NCBI GenBank assembly: GCA_020637555.1
Contig: JACKKF010000002.1
Location: forward strand, 62,001 to 126,000
Length of the DNA stretch: 64,000 bases
Direction of reading: 5' to 3'
Source of the DNA: Rhodobacter sp.
GTDB taxonomy: Bacteria > Pseudomonadota > Alphaproteobacteria > Rhodobacterales > Rhodobacteraceae
Under the pieces are notes generated by a model. That model had not been told where the DNA came from and searched no databases. It saw nothing but the letters and a program-made list of their open reading frames with translations. Position numbers and translations under genes: made by a program. Below, piece by piece: positions 33,719 to 42,352 of the stretch (position 1 is the first letter of the stretch; each line of letters opens with the position of its first letter).

Positions 33719-34891
33719 CTAGCGGGTGACACGCAGCGGCACCGTCAGAGGGCCGTATTCGGGCCAGCGCGTCATTTCCAGGGGCCCGGTCAGCGCCAGC
33801 CGGCGGGTCTTGGTGGCGATCTGACGCAGGACTTCGGCCAGCAGGACCCGCGCCAGCGGCGCACCGGGGCACATGTGCGGCCCGCGCCCGAAGGTCACCA
33901 GATCGGGGTCCTCACGATCCAGCCGGTAGATGTCGGGGTCGGGAAAGACATCGCCGTCGCGATTGCCCGAGGTGAAGACCACGGCCAGCGCGTCGCCCGC
34001 GCGGATCGTCTTGCCGCCCAGTTCGACCTCGTGACGGGCGGTGCGGGCAAAGCCGCGATAGGGGGTATAGAGGCGCAGCAGCTCTTCAAGCGCGACCGGC
34101 ACAAGGTCGGGGTTCGCGGTGAGGTCCGCGTGGTGCTCGGGATGGCGCGCCAGGTGGATGGCCATCGAACCGATGAAGGTCGTCGGCGCGATGATCCCGA
34201 CCAGCAGGAATTGCCTGAGCGCACCCAGGATCTTGTCGTCCGGCAGGGCCGCGCCGTCGACCCGCACGGCCAGCAGGTTCGAGACCGGGTCCAGATCGGG
34301 ATCCTGGGGGGTGGTCTTGCGGTCCTCGATCAGACGCGCGGCGATCTGATAGAGCGCGTCCGAGCGTTCGCGCAGCGTCTCGAAGTCCTGCCGCTGCAGG
34401 GCCATGTTGAATTCGGCGCCGACACGGCGGATTTCCTCGGCCTCGGCCGGCGCCAGGCGGAAGAACGCCGCCAGCAGCGCAATCGGCAGCGTGAACGAGA
34501 AATCCGCGCAGATGTCGCCGCCGCCCGCAGCCACGAACGGGTCGAAATGGTCGGCCACCATGGCCGCGATCACCGGGCGCCAGGCCTCGATCCGTCTGGG
34601 GCTGAGGAACCTGAGGATCGCGTTGCGGTAGGGGATGTTGCCCGGCGGGTCGAGATGCAGCGGTGGCCGGCGCTGGGTGGTGGCGACCGGCGGCACGACG
34701 TTCTGCACGGTGGTGGTGAAGGTCTGCCAGTCCGTCAGCACGCGGCAGATGTCGGCGTGTTTCGTCACCGCCCAGAAGCCGCCCATCTCATTCGCCCAGG
34801 CCACGGGGCAATGACCGCGCAACTCGGCAAACAAGGCGTGGGGCGTGTCGAAATCCTCGGTGTCGGGGACGATGAAATCGGCGGGTCTCAT
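33719..34891 (-). CDS. cytochrome P450 (first of a tandem paralogous pair), atypical I-helix
   Basis: This 390-residue soluble bacterial P450 has the haem-thiolate loop FGRGPHMCPGAPLAR with Cys 341 and the K-helix ExxR in LEELLRLYTPYRG. The I-helix reads LLVGIIAPTTFIGS. Aligned to the usual AGxDT region, the acid is Ala and the next residue Pro, so the standard proton-delivery pair is missing. The start overlaps the stop of the second P450 by 4 bp. Paralogy shows in TVQNVVPP and RWPEYGPL versus TVQTVIPA and RWTEYGVT of its neighbour. No ferredoxin or reductase gene is nearby. Confidence 0.9.
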   Translation of the reverse strand: MRPADFIVPDTEDFDTPHALFAELRGHCPVAWANEMGGFWAVTKHADICRVLTDWQTFTTTVQNVVPPVATTQRRPPLHLDPPGNIPYRNAILRFLSPRRIEAWRPVIAAMVADHFDPFVAAGGGDICADFSFTLPIALLAAFFRLAPAEAEEIRRVGAEFNMALQRQDFETLRERSDALYQIAARLIEDRKTTPQDPDLDPVSNLLAVRVDGAALPDDKILGALRQFLLVGIIAPTTFIGSMAIHLARHPEHHADLTANPDLVPVALEELLRLYTPYRGFARTARHEVELGGKTIRAGDALAVVFTSGNRDGDVFPDPDIYRLDREDPDLVTFGRGPHMCPGAPLARVLLAEVLRQIATKTRRLALTGPLEMTRWPEYGPLTVPLRVTR

Positions 34892-36057
34892 GCGAATCTC
34901 AGCTCCAGTTGTGTCACGCCGTATTCGGTCCAGCGCGCCCAGCGCACGCCCGGGCCCGTCGAGAACGGGGGAAGCGAGGCCAGAACGTCCAGGGTGATCC
35001 TTGCCTGCAACTTGGCGACCGAGAGGCCCAGGCACATATGCGGCCCGACGCCAAAGGCGATGTGGCGGTTGGGGTTGCGGGCCTCGTCGAACCGCATGGG
35101 ATCGGGGAAAACGGCGGCGTCGCGGTTGGCGCTGAGAAAATTCAGCGCGACCGGGCAGCCCCCGGGGATCCGGGTGCCACCGATCTCGGTGTCCCGGGTG
35201 GCGACGCGCACCAGCGCCTGGTTCGGGGAATAGCACCGCAGCAGTTCGTCGATCAGCAGGCGGCGATCCACCCGGTCGGCGCGCAGGCGGGCCTGCAGAT
35301 CGGCGTCGCCCGCCAGGTGCCAGGCCATGGAGCACAGGAAATTCCGCGGCACCACATGGCCGCCGATCAGCATCAGCCGCACCATGCCGGCCAGTTCCTC
35401 GCCGCTGTAGGGGCCGCCCTCGGGTTCATGGGCCATGAGGCCCGAGACGATATCCGTCTCGGGATCGCGGGGCGCGGCCTGCCGGTCGGCCACCAGGCGC
35501 AGGGCGAAGCCGTCGATTTCGCGGCTGATCGCGCCGGCGGTGGCCATGTCCCCGCCTTGCACGGCGGCGACATAGTCGTGACCCAGCTTGCCCAGTTCGT
35601 CGGCCTCGGACAGGTCCATGCCGGCCAGGATGCACAGGGACCCCACCGTGAAGGGCGCGGCAAAGTCGGTGCCGAACTCGGGCGTTGGCCGGGCCACGAG
35701 CGCCTCCGCGAGCGATGCCGCGAGGTCGCGCATCGGGGCCTCGATGGCGCGGATGCGGTTTTCCTTGAAGAACTGGTTCAACCCCTTGCGATAGCGGGTC
35801 GATTCCGGCGGGTCCTTTTGCAGGGGCAGGCGCGGCAGTCCCTTGCGCGGCGAGGCCGGGATCACGGTCTGCACCGTGGCGGTGAAGCGCGCGGGATCCT
35901 TGGACGCCTCGACCACGTCGTCATAGCGCGTGAGCGTGTAGAACCCGCCCCAGTTCTGCGAACCGGCAACCGGGCAGGTCCGGCGCAGCCGCGCGAGTTC
36001 GGATTGCGGATCCGCCTGGGTGGTGGGACCGGTCGGGTCCCAATCGTGCGGGATCAT
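34888..36057 (-). CDS. cytochrome P450 (second of a tandem paralogous pair), atypical I-helix
   Basis: This 389-residue P450 is counted from the ATG at 36057, which overlaps the TRAP permease stop (ATGA); an in-frame ATG at 36084 is the alternative. The haem loop is FGVGPHMCLGLSVAK with Cys 342; the K-helix is IDELLRCYSPN (ExxR = ELLR). The I-helix reads MLIGGHVVPRNFLCS. Compared with GGLDTVVNFL of P450cam, the Asp-Thr pair becomes Val-Val, followed by Pro. Loss of the acid/alcohol pair occurs in P450s that use substrate groups for protonation or do peroxygenase chemistry. Likely acts on the compound imported by the TRAP system encoded just upstream. Confidence 0.9.
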   Translation of the reverse strand: MIPHDWDPTGPTTQADPQSELARLRRTCPVAGSQNWGGFYTLTRYDDVVEASKDPARFTATVQTVIPASPRKGLPRLPLQKDPPESTRYRKGLNQFFKENRIRAIEAPMRDLAASLAEALVARPTPEFGTDFAAPFTVGSLCILAGMDLSEADELGKLGHDYVAAVQGGDMATAGAISREIDGFALRLVADRQAAPRDPETDIVSGLMAHEPEGGPYSGEELAGMVRLMLIGGHVVPRNFLCSMAWHLAGDADLQARLRADRVDRRLLIDELLRCYSPNQALVRVATRDTEIGGTRIPGGCPVALNFLSANRDAAVFPDPMRFDEARNPNRHIAFGVGPHMCLGLSVAKLQARITLDVLASLPPFSTGPGVRWARWTEYGVTQLELRFA

Positions 36058-37334
36058 CGGTCGAAGACCGTCGTCGGCAGCCATAGCGAGACCTCCGGGA
36101 CATAGGTGACAAGAAGCAGGAAGCCGACCATCGCGGCGATGAACGGCACGATGCCGCGGATCGCCTCGCCGAGCGGGGCCTTGGCGATCGACGACAGCAC
36201 GAACAGGTTCAGCCCGATCGGCGGTGTCAGAAAGGCGATTTCCATGTTGACGATCAGCACGATGCCGAAATGGATCGGGTCGATCCCCAGCGACCCCAGC
36301 AGCGGCAGGACGATGGGCGTGACGATCAGAAGAACCGCGACCGCGTCCAGGAACATGCCCATCACCAGCATGATGAGGTTCAGCGCGATCAGGAACTGCC
36401 ACGGCTCCAGCCCGATCCCGACCGCCCAGCGCACCAGCGCGGTGGGAATGCCGCTGCCGGTGATCCAATGCGCGAAGAGCATCGCGAACATGACGATGAA
36501 GGTCACGGCGCTGGCGGATTTCATCGCCTCGGCGGCCATCGGAAAGACATCGCGCCAGGTGATTTCACGGTAGATCAGAACCGCGATCAGCACGGCCGCA
36601 ATGGCCGCGACACCGGCGGATTCCGTGACGGTGGTGATGCCGGTATAGATCCCCACGAAGACCGAGACCGGAATGAACAGCGCGGGCACCGCGCGCAGGT
36701 TTCGGCGCAGGAATTCGGCCCGGCTGACCCGCATCCCCGAGGCATAGCCGCGCTTGCGCGACAGCACCATGACCACGCCCGCCAGGATGACCGCCTGGAT
36801 CAGGCCCGGGATCACCCCGGCCAGGAACAGGCGCGGCACCGATTGTTCGGCGATCAGGCCATACAGGATCATGCTCAGCGAGGGCGGGATCAGGATCCCC
36901 AGCGTCCCCGAGGCCCCGACCGTGCCCAGTGCGAAGGGCCGGTCATACCCGCGTGCCACCATCGCCGGGATCAGAAAGGTGCCCATCGCCATCGCGGTCA
37001 CGACCGATGACCCCGAGATCGCCGCGAACAGCGTCGTCGCCAGCACGCAGACCAGGGCCAGCCCGCCGCGCATGTGGCCGACCCAGGCCTCGGCCGCGTC
37101 GATGATGATGCGGGCGATGCCGCCCCGCTGCATGAAGGTCGCGGCCATGACGAAGAACGGCACGGCCAGGAAGGTCGTCGAATTGATACCCGAGATCGAA
37201 GTCATCGCGGCATCCATCAGCGGCCGCCCCTCGAACGCCAGCATGACCAGCGCGGCGGTGCCGAGCGCGACAAAGATCGGTGCGCCCAGCGCCATCAGCA
37301 CCAGCATCCCGCCCAGGCCGAGAAGCGCCTCCAT
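36054..37334 (-). CDS. TRAP transporter large permease (DctM family)
   Basis: This 426-residue membrane protein is counted from 37334, sharing one base with the DctQ stop (TGATG). Motifs: TLFAAISGSSVVTAMAMG, GASGTLGILIPPSLSMILYGL, LTPPIGLNLFVLSS. About twelve spans. It ends in a 4-bp overlap with the P450 gene, so import and oxidation are translationally coupled. Confidence 0.92.
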   Translation of the reverse strand: MEALLGLGGMLVLMALGAPIFVALGTAALVMLAFEGRPLMDAAMTSISGINSTTFLAVPFFVMAATFMQRGGIARIIIDAAEAWVGHMRGGLALVCVLATTLFAAISGSSVVTAMAMGTFLIPAMVARGYDRPFALGTVGASGTLGILIPPSLSMILYGLIAEQSVPRLFLAGVIPGLIQAVILAGVVMVLSRKRGYASGMRVSRAEFLRRNLRAVPALFIPVSVFVGIYTGITTVTESAGVAAIAAVLIAVLIYREITWRDVFPMAAEAMKSASAVTFIVMFAMLFAHWITGSGIPTALVRWAVGIGLEPWQFLIALNLIMLVMGMFLDAVAVLLIVTPIVLPLLGSLGIDPIHFGIVLIVNMEIAFLTPPIGLNLFVLSSIAKAPLGEAIRGIVPFIAAMVGFLLLVTYVPEVSLWLPTTVFDR

Positions 37335-37840
37335 CAGTTGCCCCCCTGCGACTCGCTGCCGGTGATGCCGCGCCCGGTCAGGGCCAGCAGCACGATCCGC
37401 AGCACCAGCAGGCCCATGCCGACCGGCAGCGCCAGGAACAGCGCCCAGGCTTGCGGCACCCGCAAGCTGGAGCCCGAGCGGTCGTCGAGCATCAGCGAGA
37501 ACTGAAAGGCCTCCCATCCATACCAGGCGATGGCGGAACAGAAGGCCAGGGTCAGGGTGCCGGTCACCAGCCTCACCGCGTGGCGGGCCCCGGGGCGCAG
37601 GCCCGCGACGGCGATTTCGGTGTTGATGTGGCGGCCTTCGGCGGCCAGCGTCGACCCGGCCAGCGCCGTCGCCCAGATGATGAAATAGAGCGCCACTTCC
37701 TCGGCCCAGTCCACGGCATGCTGCGGGGCCAGCACCCGCACCGCCGCGCCCCCCATGAAGGTTGCCAGCGCGCACAGCACCAACAGTCCGATCAGCGCGG
37801 TTTCGATCCGCGACCAGATCGTCAGGATACGGTCGATCAT
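37334..37840 (-). CDS. TRAP transporter small permease (DctQ family)
   Basis: This 168-residue protein has four membrane helices and the typical DctQ layout (ETALIGLLVLCALATFMGGAAVRVL; DWAEEVALYFIIWATALAGSTLAAEGRHINTEIAV; ALFLALPVGMGLLVLRIVLLALTG). It lies 49 bp downstream of the binding-protein gene. Confidence 0.88.
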   Translation of the reverse strand: MIDRILTIWSRIETALIGLLVLCALATFMGGAAVRVLAPQHAVDWAEEVALYFIIWATALAGSTLAAEGRHINTEIAVAGLRPGARHAVRLVTGTLTLAFCSAIAWYGWEAFQFSLMLDDRSGSSLRVPQAWALFLALPVGMGLLVLRIVLLALTGRGITGSESQGGN

Positions 37841-37889
37841 GCCGGTCTCCGTCCGCGAAGGGCCCCGGCCGACCCGGGGCCCCGGTGAC

Positions 37890-38894
37890 TCACTGGGTCA
37901 GCATGGCCTGCACGCGACCCACGAAATCCGCATCCATCCCCGAGGCCGCCACGATGTCACCCTGCAGGCCCATCATCCGCTCGCGCATCGCCGCGACGGT
38001 TTCGTCCGACGGGTCGGCATAGGTGATGCCGTGGGATTCGTTGGTGGCGCGGGCCTGCTCGCGCTCGCGCGCGGCCTCGTCGCGGGCCCAGCCCACGGTT
38101 TGTGCCCAGGCATCGTTGACGATCTGGCGCTGCGCGTCGGTCATGGCGTCCAGCGCGCGCGACGATACCAGCGGGATATACACCCCCCAGCCCGCGTTGT
38201 CGTTGAAGGCATAGCGGATCCCCGCCTCCCACAGTCGCCCGCCCGAGATGGTCAGGTCGGTGACCGATCCCAGCCCCTCGATCTGGCCCTGCGTCAGTTG
38301 CAGCACGATCTCGGTGCGCGGCGTGGCGACCCCGTTGATTCCCATCGCGCTCATGATCTGCACGACCACGGGGCTGGGCGGGGTGGCGACCGTGCGGCCG
38401 ACCAGATCGTCATAGCTGCTGGCCGGTTCGGTCGTGTAGGCGGTGTTGTTCGCGGCGAACTCGAACTGGCCGCCGGTGGGCACGGTGATGCCGCGCCGGG
38501 CCAGCATCGCCCACAATTCCTGGCCCTGCGGACCGTCGAGGACCGCACGCACCTGATCGGCCGTGGCGCCGAAGAACATCGGCAGGGTGATGACGCTGAG
38601 GTTCGGTTCCAGACGGCTCAATGTGGGCGAGGCCTGGATGGACATGTCCAGCGCGCCGGATGCCAGCGCCCGGATCGCATCGGCGGAATTGTAGAGCTGC
38701 CCGGACGGGAACACCTCGACCGTGATGTCACCGTTCGACAGGTCATGGATCGCCTGCGCCCAGTGTTCGGCGGCCTGGTTGCGGACATGTCCCGGCGGGG
38801 TTTCCACCGACAGGCGCAGGTCCAGCGCGCCGGCGGTGCCAGCGATGGTCAGCGCGGCTGCGAGGGCCGCGCTCAGGGTCAGTGCCTTGGTCAT
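37890..38894 (-). CDS. TRAP transporter substrate-binding protein (DctP family)
   Basis: This 334-residue periplasmic receptor has a signal peptide MTKALTLSAALAAALTIAGTAGA. The DctP fold is recognisable in RLSVETPPGHVRNQAAEHWAQ, GQLYNSADAIRALASGALDMS, SYDDLVGRTVATPPSPVVV and VLQLTQGQIEGLGSVTDLTI. The ligand is unknown; the neighbouring CoA-transferase and P450s suggest an organic acid. Only 21 bp separate it from the CoA-transferase stop, so they share a transcript. Confidence 0.9.
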   Translation of the reverse strand: MTKALTLSAALAAALTIAGTAGALDLRLSVETPPGHVRNQAAEHWAQAIHDLSNGDITVEVFPSGQLYNSADAIRALASGALDMSIQASPTLSRLEPNLSVITLPMFFGATADQVRAVLDGPQGQELWAMLARRGITVPTGGQFEFAANNTAYTTEPASSYDDLVGRTVATPPSPVVVQIMSAMGINGVATPRTEIVLQLTQGQIEGLGSVTDLTISGGRLWEAGIRYAFNDNAGWGVYIPLVSSRALDAMTDAQRQIVNDAWAQTVGWARDEAAREREQARATNESHGITYADPSDETVAAMRERMMGLQGDIVAASGMDADFVGRVQAMLTQ

Positions 38895-38915
38895 CCTGTA
38901 TCCTCCTCCCTTGGA

Positions 38916-40052
38916 TCACGATGTCGTCGTCTGCGCCGCACCCGCACCCAGGGCCGGGGCGGGGCGGGTCGTTCCGGGGCCGCCCGTCGCGAAACGGAAC
39001 CCCGCATTCAGGATGCGCCGCCCGTCGGGCAACGTCAGGACCAGGTCGCGCCCGGTCAGCTGTGGCATGGCCAGCGCCTCGGCCGTGGTCTGGACACGGG
39101 CCGCCGGCACACCGACCGCGCGAAACGCCGCTTCCCAGGCGGCGGCGGGGCGGGTGGCCAGAACCGCGGCGATCCGTCCGGCCAGCGCATCGGCATGGGC
39201 AGCACGCTGCGCCCGGTCGGCAAACCGGGGTTGCGACAACAGGTCGGACAGGCCCAGAACGCCCAGCGCCCTGGCGACATGCGCGTCCTCGACCGCGCCG
39301 ATGGTGATGGCGCCATCGAGGCAGGCGAAGGTGTCCGAGGTCGGCGCGCGGCTGAAACCGCGGTTGCCGGTGCGCACCGGTTCCTCGCCGGCGATCAGCA
39401 GCGGGTTCACCACCGACAGCATCATCACCAGCGCCGCGTCCAGCATGGCGACGTCGATCTCCTGCCCGCGCACCAGACCCCGCTCGCGTTGCACCAGCGC
39501 GGTCTGGATGGCAAAGGCGGCCAGCAGGCCGGCAAAGGTATCGACCAGCGGAAATCCGACGCGCATCGCCGGATCGTCGGGTTGCCCCGACAACAGCATC
39601 ACGCCCGCCAGGCTCTGCACGATCTGGTCCATCGCCGCGACATCGGCCATGGGGCCGGTCTGGCCAAACCCCGAAACGGCGCACCAGATCAGGTGCGGGT
39701 ATTTCGCCCGCATCGCCTTGGCCCCCAGACCCAGCCGGGCCATCACCCCGGGGCGAAAATTCTCGACCACCACATCCGAGGCGGCGATGATCGCCTCGGC
39801 CTGGTCGCGGCCCCGGGGGGTTTTCAGGTCCAGCACCACCGAGGATTTCCCCGCGTTGATGCCGACAAAGGGGGGCGCCATGCCGCGCTGGGCGGGGTCA
39901 AGGGTATAGTTGCGCAGGGGATCGCCCGTCGGCGGTTCGATCTTGGTGACCTCGGCGCCGTTCAGGGCCAGGAAATGCGTCGCCAGAGGCCCGGCCACCA
40001 CATGGCTGAAATCCGCGACCTTCAGACCGGCCAGGGCTTGTGGCGTCGTCAT
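38916..40052 (-). CDS. CaiB/BaiF class III CoA-transferase
   Basis: This 378-residue family III CoA-transferase moves CoA from an acyl-CoA donor to an acceptor acid through an aspartyl-mixed anhydride. Features: LAGLKVADFSHVVAGPLATHFLALNGAEVTKIEPP at the start, LDLKTPRGRDQAEAIIAASDVVVENFRPGV, the catalytic Asp in VAAMDQIVQSLAG, and AMLDAALVMMLS. The C-terminal part is a little shorter than average. A GTTCA-N5-TGAAC operator-like palindrome lies 17-31 bp ahead of its start, shared in sequence with the promoter of the dehydratase pair. Confidence 0.9.
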   Translation of the reverse strand: MTTPQALAGLKVADFSHVVAGPLATHFLALNGAEVTKIEPPTGDPLRNYTLDPAQRGMAPPFVGINAGKSSVVLDLKTPRGRDQAEAIIAASDVVVENFRPGVMARLGLGAKAMRAKYPHLIWCAVSGFGQTGPMADVAAMDQIVQSLAGVMLLSGQPDDPAMRVGFPLVDTFAGLLAAFAIQTALVQRERGLVRGQEIDVAMLDAALVMMLSVVNPLLIAGEEPVRTGNRGFSRAPTSDTFACLDGAITIGAVEDAHVARALGVLGLSDLLSQPRFADRAQRAAHADALAGRIAAVLATRPAAAWEAAFRAVGVPAARVQTTAEALAMPQLTGRDLVLTLPDGRRILNAGFRFATGGPGTTRPAPALGAGAAQTTTS

Positions 40053-40064
40053 CCTGTCCTCCCC

Positions 40065-40085
40065 ATTGGTTCACAGGATGAACTA
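40065..40085. promoter_or_regulatory. candidate MarR operator copy 1 (upstream of CoA-transferase)
   Basis: ATTGGTTCACAGGATGAACTA contains the inverted repeat GTTCA-N5-TGAAC (40069-40083). A related sequence, ATTGGTTCACGCTATCAACTG, lies between the dehydratase and MarR genes. The shared framework TTGGTTCAC-N3-AT-N-AACT at two promoters of one gene block points to a common regulator, most simply the MarR protein encoded at 42353. Confidence 0.6.
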
Positions 40086-40098
40086 TTTCATGAGTCTG

Positions 40099-41355
40099 TC
40101 AACGACCTTTTTGCCGGACGCGCGCGATGCCCTGAGAGACCAGGCGCCGGGCGCGTTCGCTGTCCCAGGCGCGCGCGTCGACCATGTCGGCGTCGATCAG
40201 CACGCAGTCGACCCCGGCCGCGCGCAGGGCCCGGGCAATGAAATTCGTGCCATAGCCCGAGGGCCGGTCGGTCGCGGGGACGATGATCACCGCCAGGTCG
40301 ATGCGGTTGCGATGCGCTTCCTTGACGTGCCAGGCCCCGGCCCAGGGCGGCTGGTGCAGATGCTCGTTGATGTCGATGACGCGCGCCGCCAGGGCCCGCA
40401 TCGGGTCGCCATGGTCGGCGCGCAGATAGCCATCGGCGGCAAAGGGCAGATACATGGACCAGGCGAAAACCGCGCCAAGCTCTTCGAATTGCGTATAGAA
40501 TCCGGTGTCGAACCAAAGGCCGGCACCGATCCACATCATCCGCACCTGCTCGTCCTCGCAGACCGCCGCACCGTCCCTGATCCGTTCGGCCACGGCGTCG
40601 CGAAAGCGTTCGGCATGGGCCAGCGCCCAATCGCTGCCCCGATGCCATTGCGGGATCATCACGTTCGGGATCATCTCGGAGATGCGGATCGGCAGGCGCG
40701 GCGCATCGGCGATCATCTGCGCGGTTTCCTCGAACAGGCGTTCCTGCCGGTCGATGCGCGCCATCAGCCGGGCAAGGGCGCCGTCTTCGGTCTTGCGGCC
40801 GGCAACGTCCTCGGCCAGCGCGGTCAGATCGGCGATCTGGGCCACCATCAGATCCAGCCGTGCGGCGCCGACCTCGGCCTCCCAATCCTGGCGCAAGGGC
40901 GACCACCAGTCGGGCTGCGGGGCCCCGTGCCCGGGCGCATCGAGAACGCAAAGCGGGGCGCCCGTCAGTCGCGCCCATTCGGCAAAGATCCGCGGGTGAT
41001 CGTCGGCGCTGGCGCGGGCGCACAGCAGGCCGGGGTTCGGCAGCCCGCCCCAGGGTTGAACCTCGGGGCGGCCATCCATGGCGGCGAACAGGGGCAGGGC
41101 GGAATACTTGGCCAGCCGCCGGTGAAAACCGGCCCGTTCCGAAGCGTCCAGATGCAGCGCGCTCAACTGCTTGGCGGCGATGACGGACGACCACCACTGG
41201 TTGACCACCACCGGCATGCCCAGGGCATGAAACACCTCGAGCGGGGTGTCGGCGTTGGCAAAGGCATAGGCCTCGCCCGCGGCCAGTCGGGCCCGCAGGC
41301 CCTTGGCCCAGTCGCGTTGAAACGCGGCGGCCTCGGCGGTGCAGGGCAGGGTCAT
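40099..41355 (-). CDS. 2-hydroxyacyl-CoA dehydratase / benzoyl-CoA reductase-like subunit (larger)
   Basis: This 418-residue protein of the HGD-D type has TPLEVFHALGMPVVVNQWWSS (the usual 'aGmiPv' region), ARLTGAPLCVLDAPG, a long helical insert, RISEMIPNVMIPQWHRGS, and RMMWIGAGLWFDTGFYTQFEELGAVFAWSMYLPFAADGY followed by a C-terminal NRIDLAVII strand. In this family a [4Fe-4S] cluster held by cysteines accepts a high-energy electron from an ATP-driven activator. The expected cysteine before the acidic/Gly turn (TTCDG in relatives) is not obvious here (LLCARASADDHPR). Activity may differ from known dehydratases. No activator gene is in the window. Overlaps the smaller subunit by 4 bp. Confidence 0.68.
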   Translation of the reverse strand: MTLPCTAEAAAFQRDWAKGLRARLAAGEAYAFANADTPLEVFHALGMPVVVNQWWSSVIAAKQLSALHLDASERAGFHRRLAKYSALPLFAAMDGRPEVQPWGGLPNPGLLCARASADDHPRIFAEWARLTGAPLCVLDAPGHGAPQPDWWSPLRQDWEAEVGAARLDLMVAQIADLTALAEDVAGRKTEDGALARLMARIDRQERLFEETAQMIADAPRLPIRISEMIPNVMIPQWHRGSDWALAHAERFRDAVAERIRDGAAVCEDEQVRMMWIGAGLWFDTGFYTQFEELGAVFAWSMYLPFAADGYLRADHGDPMRALAARVIDINEHLHQPPWAGAWHVKEAHRNRIDLAVIIVPATDRPSGYGTNFIARALRAAGVDCVLIDADMVDARAWDSERARRLVSQGIARVRQKGR

Positions 41356-42248
41356 GACAGACCCTCGGCCAGCCGCTCGGGCAGACCCGTGGCCAGGCTC
41401 TCGGGCAGGTCGCGAAACCCGGGAAAGGCGGGTATATGACCGAGATCGACAAAGCGGATCCCCAGCCGGTCACAACGCGCCCGCATCGCCGGGGCGTTCC
41501 AGCCGTGAAAGTCGTCGTTCGGATCGACCTGCCAGACCAGCGCCTCGACACCGCGCCGTTCCAGCATCCGTTCCAGCGGGAACCGGCTGGGCACGTCGGG
41601 GCCTTGCAGGTCCAGCACCAGTTGCCCCTGCGCGTCCATCCAGCGGTGCACGCGGTCGCTGCCCAGCGGCGCGCCCGCCAGCGCGAGGCGCGGCCCCCCG
41701 GTCTGCGGCCCCGGCTCGGTCGAGACGGGCAGACCGGTCGCGCGGGCCTTGAGCCGCCGCGCAAAGGCCATCGCGCCCGAGATCAGCCCGGCCGCCTGGC
41801 GCGCATCCAGCACCGCAAGCGGCCCTTCGCGATCGACGACAGGTCCGCGGGGCAGGTGGTCCACCCGCGCGGCCAGCGCCGCGTCCTCGGTGGCATCGAA
41901 GGCACGCGCCGCCGGGCTGTCGCCGGCGGTGCGGTTCCACAGGTGCAGCCGCGGCGTCGCGGGCAGCAGGCCCTGGCGTTGCAGTTCCTGCGCGTAACGA
42001 AAGGCGTGCAGGGCACCCGCGCCCTGACGCCAGACCACGATCAGCGCGGCGTCCTGAAAGGCGCCGGCCTCGAACCCCAGCAGGAAGCCGCGCACATAGG
42101 GGTCCAGGAACGGCTCCAGCAACGGCGCCACGCGGCTTTCGGGCACCGGGGCGCGGAACAGACGGGTCACGTCGCGCACCGACAGACCCGCAAGAACCGG
42201 GTCGGACATCGGCACACCGTGACCAAACAGCAGGATCTGGGCTGGCAT
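41352..42248 (-). CDS. 2-hydroxyacyl-CoA dehydratase-like subunit (smaller, cysteine-poor)
   Basis: This 298-residue protein is coupled to the larger subunit by ATGA. It resembles a shortened HGD-D chain: FLDPYVRGFLLGFEAGAFQDAALIVVWRQGAGALHAFRY (where relatives read DGVVFPHTCD), then RLHLWNRT, GGPRLALAGAPLGSDRVHRWMDAQGQLVLDL and the C-terminal GVEALVWQVDPNDDFHGWNAPAMRARCDRLGIRFVDL. Only one cysteine is visible in the whole chain, so it can hardly hold its own iron-sulfur cluster. It is probably the structural or substrate-binding partner. It is the first gene of the minus-strand block, divergent from the MarR gene. Confidence 0.6.
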   Translation of the reverse strand: MPAQILLFGHGVPMSDPVLAGLSVRDVTRLFRAPVPESRVAPLLEPFLDPYVRGFLLGFEAGAFQDAALIVVWRQGAGALHAFRYAQELQRQGLLPATPRLHLWNRTAGDSPAARAFDATEDAALAARVDHLPRGPVVDREGPLAVLDARQAAGLISGAMAFARRLKARATGLPVSTEPGPQTGGPRLALAGAPLGSDRVHRWMDAQGQLVLDLQGPDVPSRFPLERMLERRGVEALVWQVDPNDDFHGWNAPAMRARCDRLGIRFVDLGHIPAFPGFRDLPESLATGLPERLAEGLS

Positions 42249-42263
42249 GGCGGACTCGCTTTG

Positions 42264-42284
42264 ATTGGTTCACGCTATCAACTG
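42264..42284. promoter_or_regulatory. candidate MarR operator copy 2 (between dehydratase and MarR genes)
   Basis: ATTGGTTCACGCTATCAACTG shares 15 of 21 positions with the site at 40065-40085 and keeps the TTGGTTCAC...AACT frame, though its right arm is less symmetric. It lies in the divergent promoter between the dehydratase-like genes and the MarR gene, about 70-90 bp ahead of the MarR ATG. Confidence 0.55.
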
Positions 42285-42352
42285 CCATCGTCAGGCGTCA
42301 AACCGGATGTTCGACCCTTGCGCTGGGCCGGTCCGATGGGCAGGGTGCGGAT

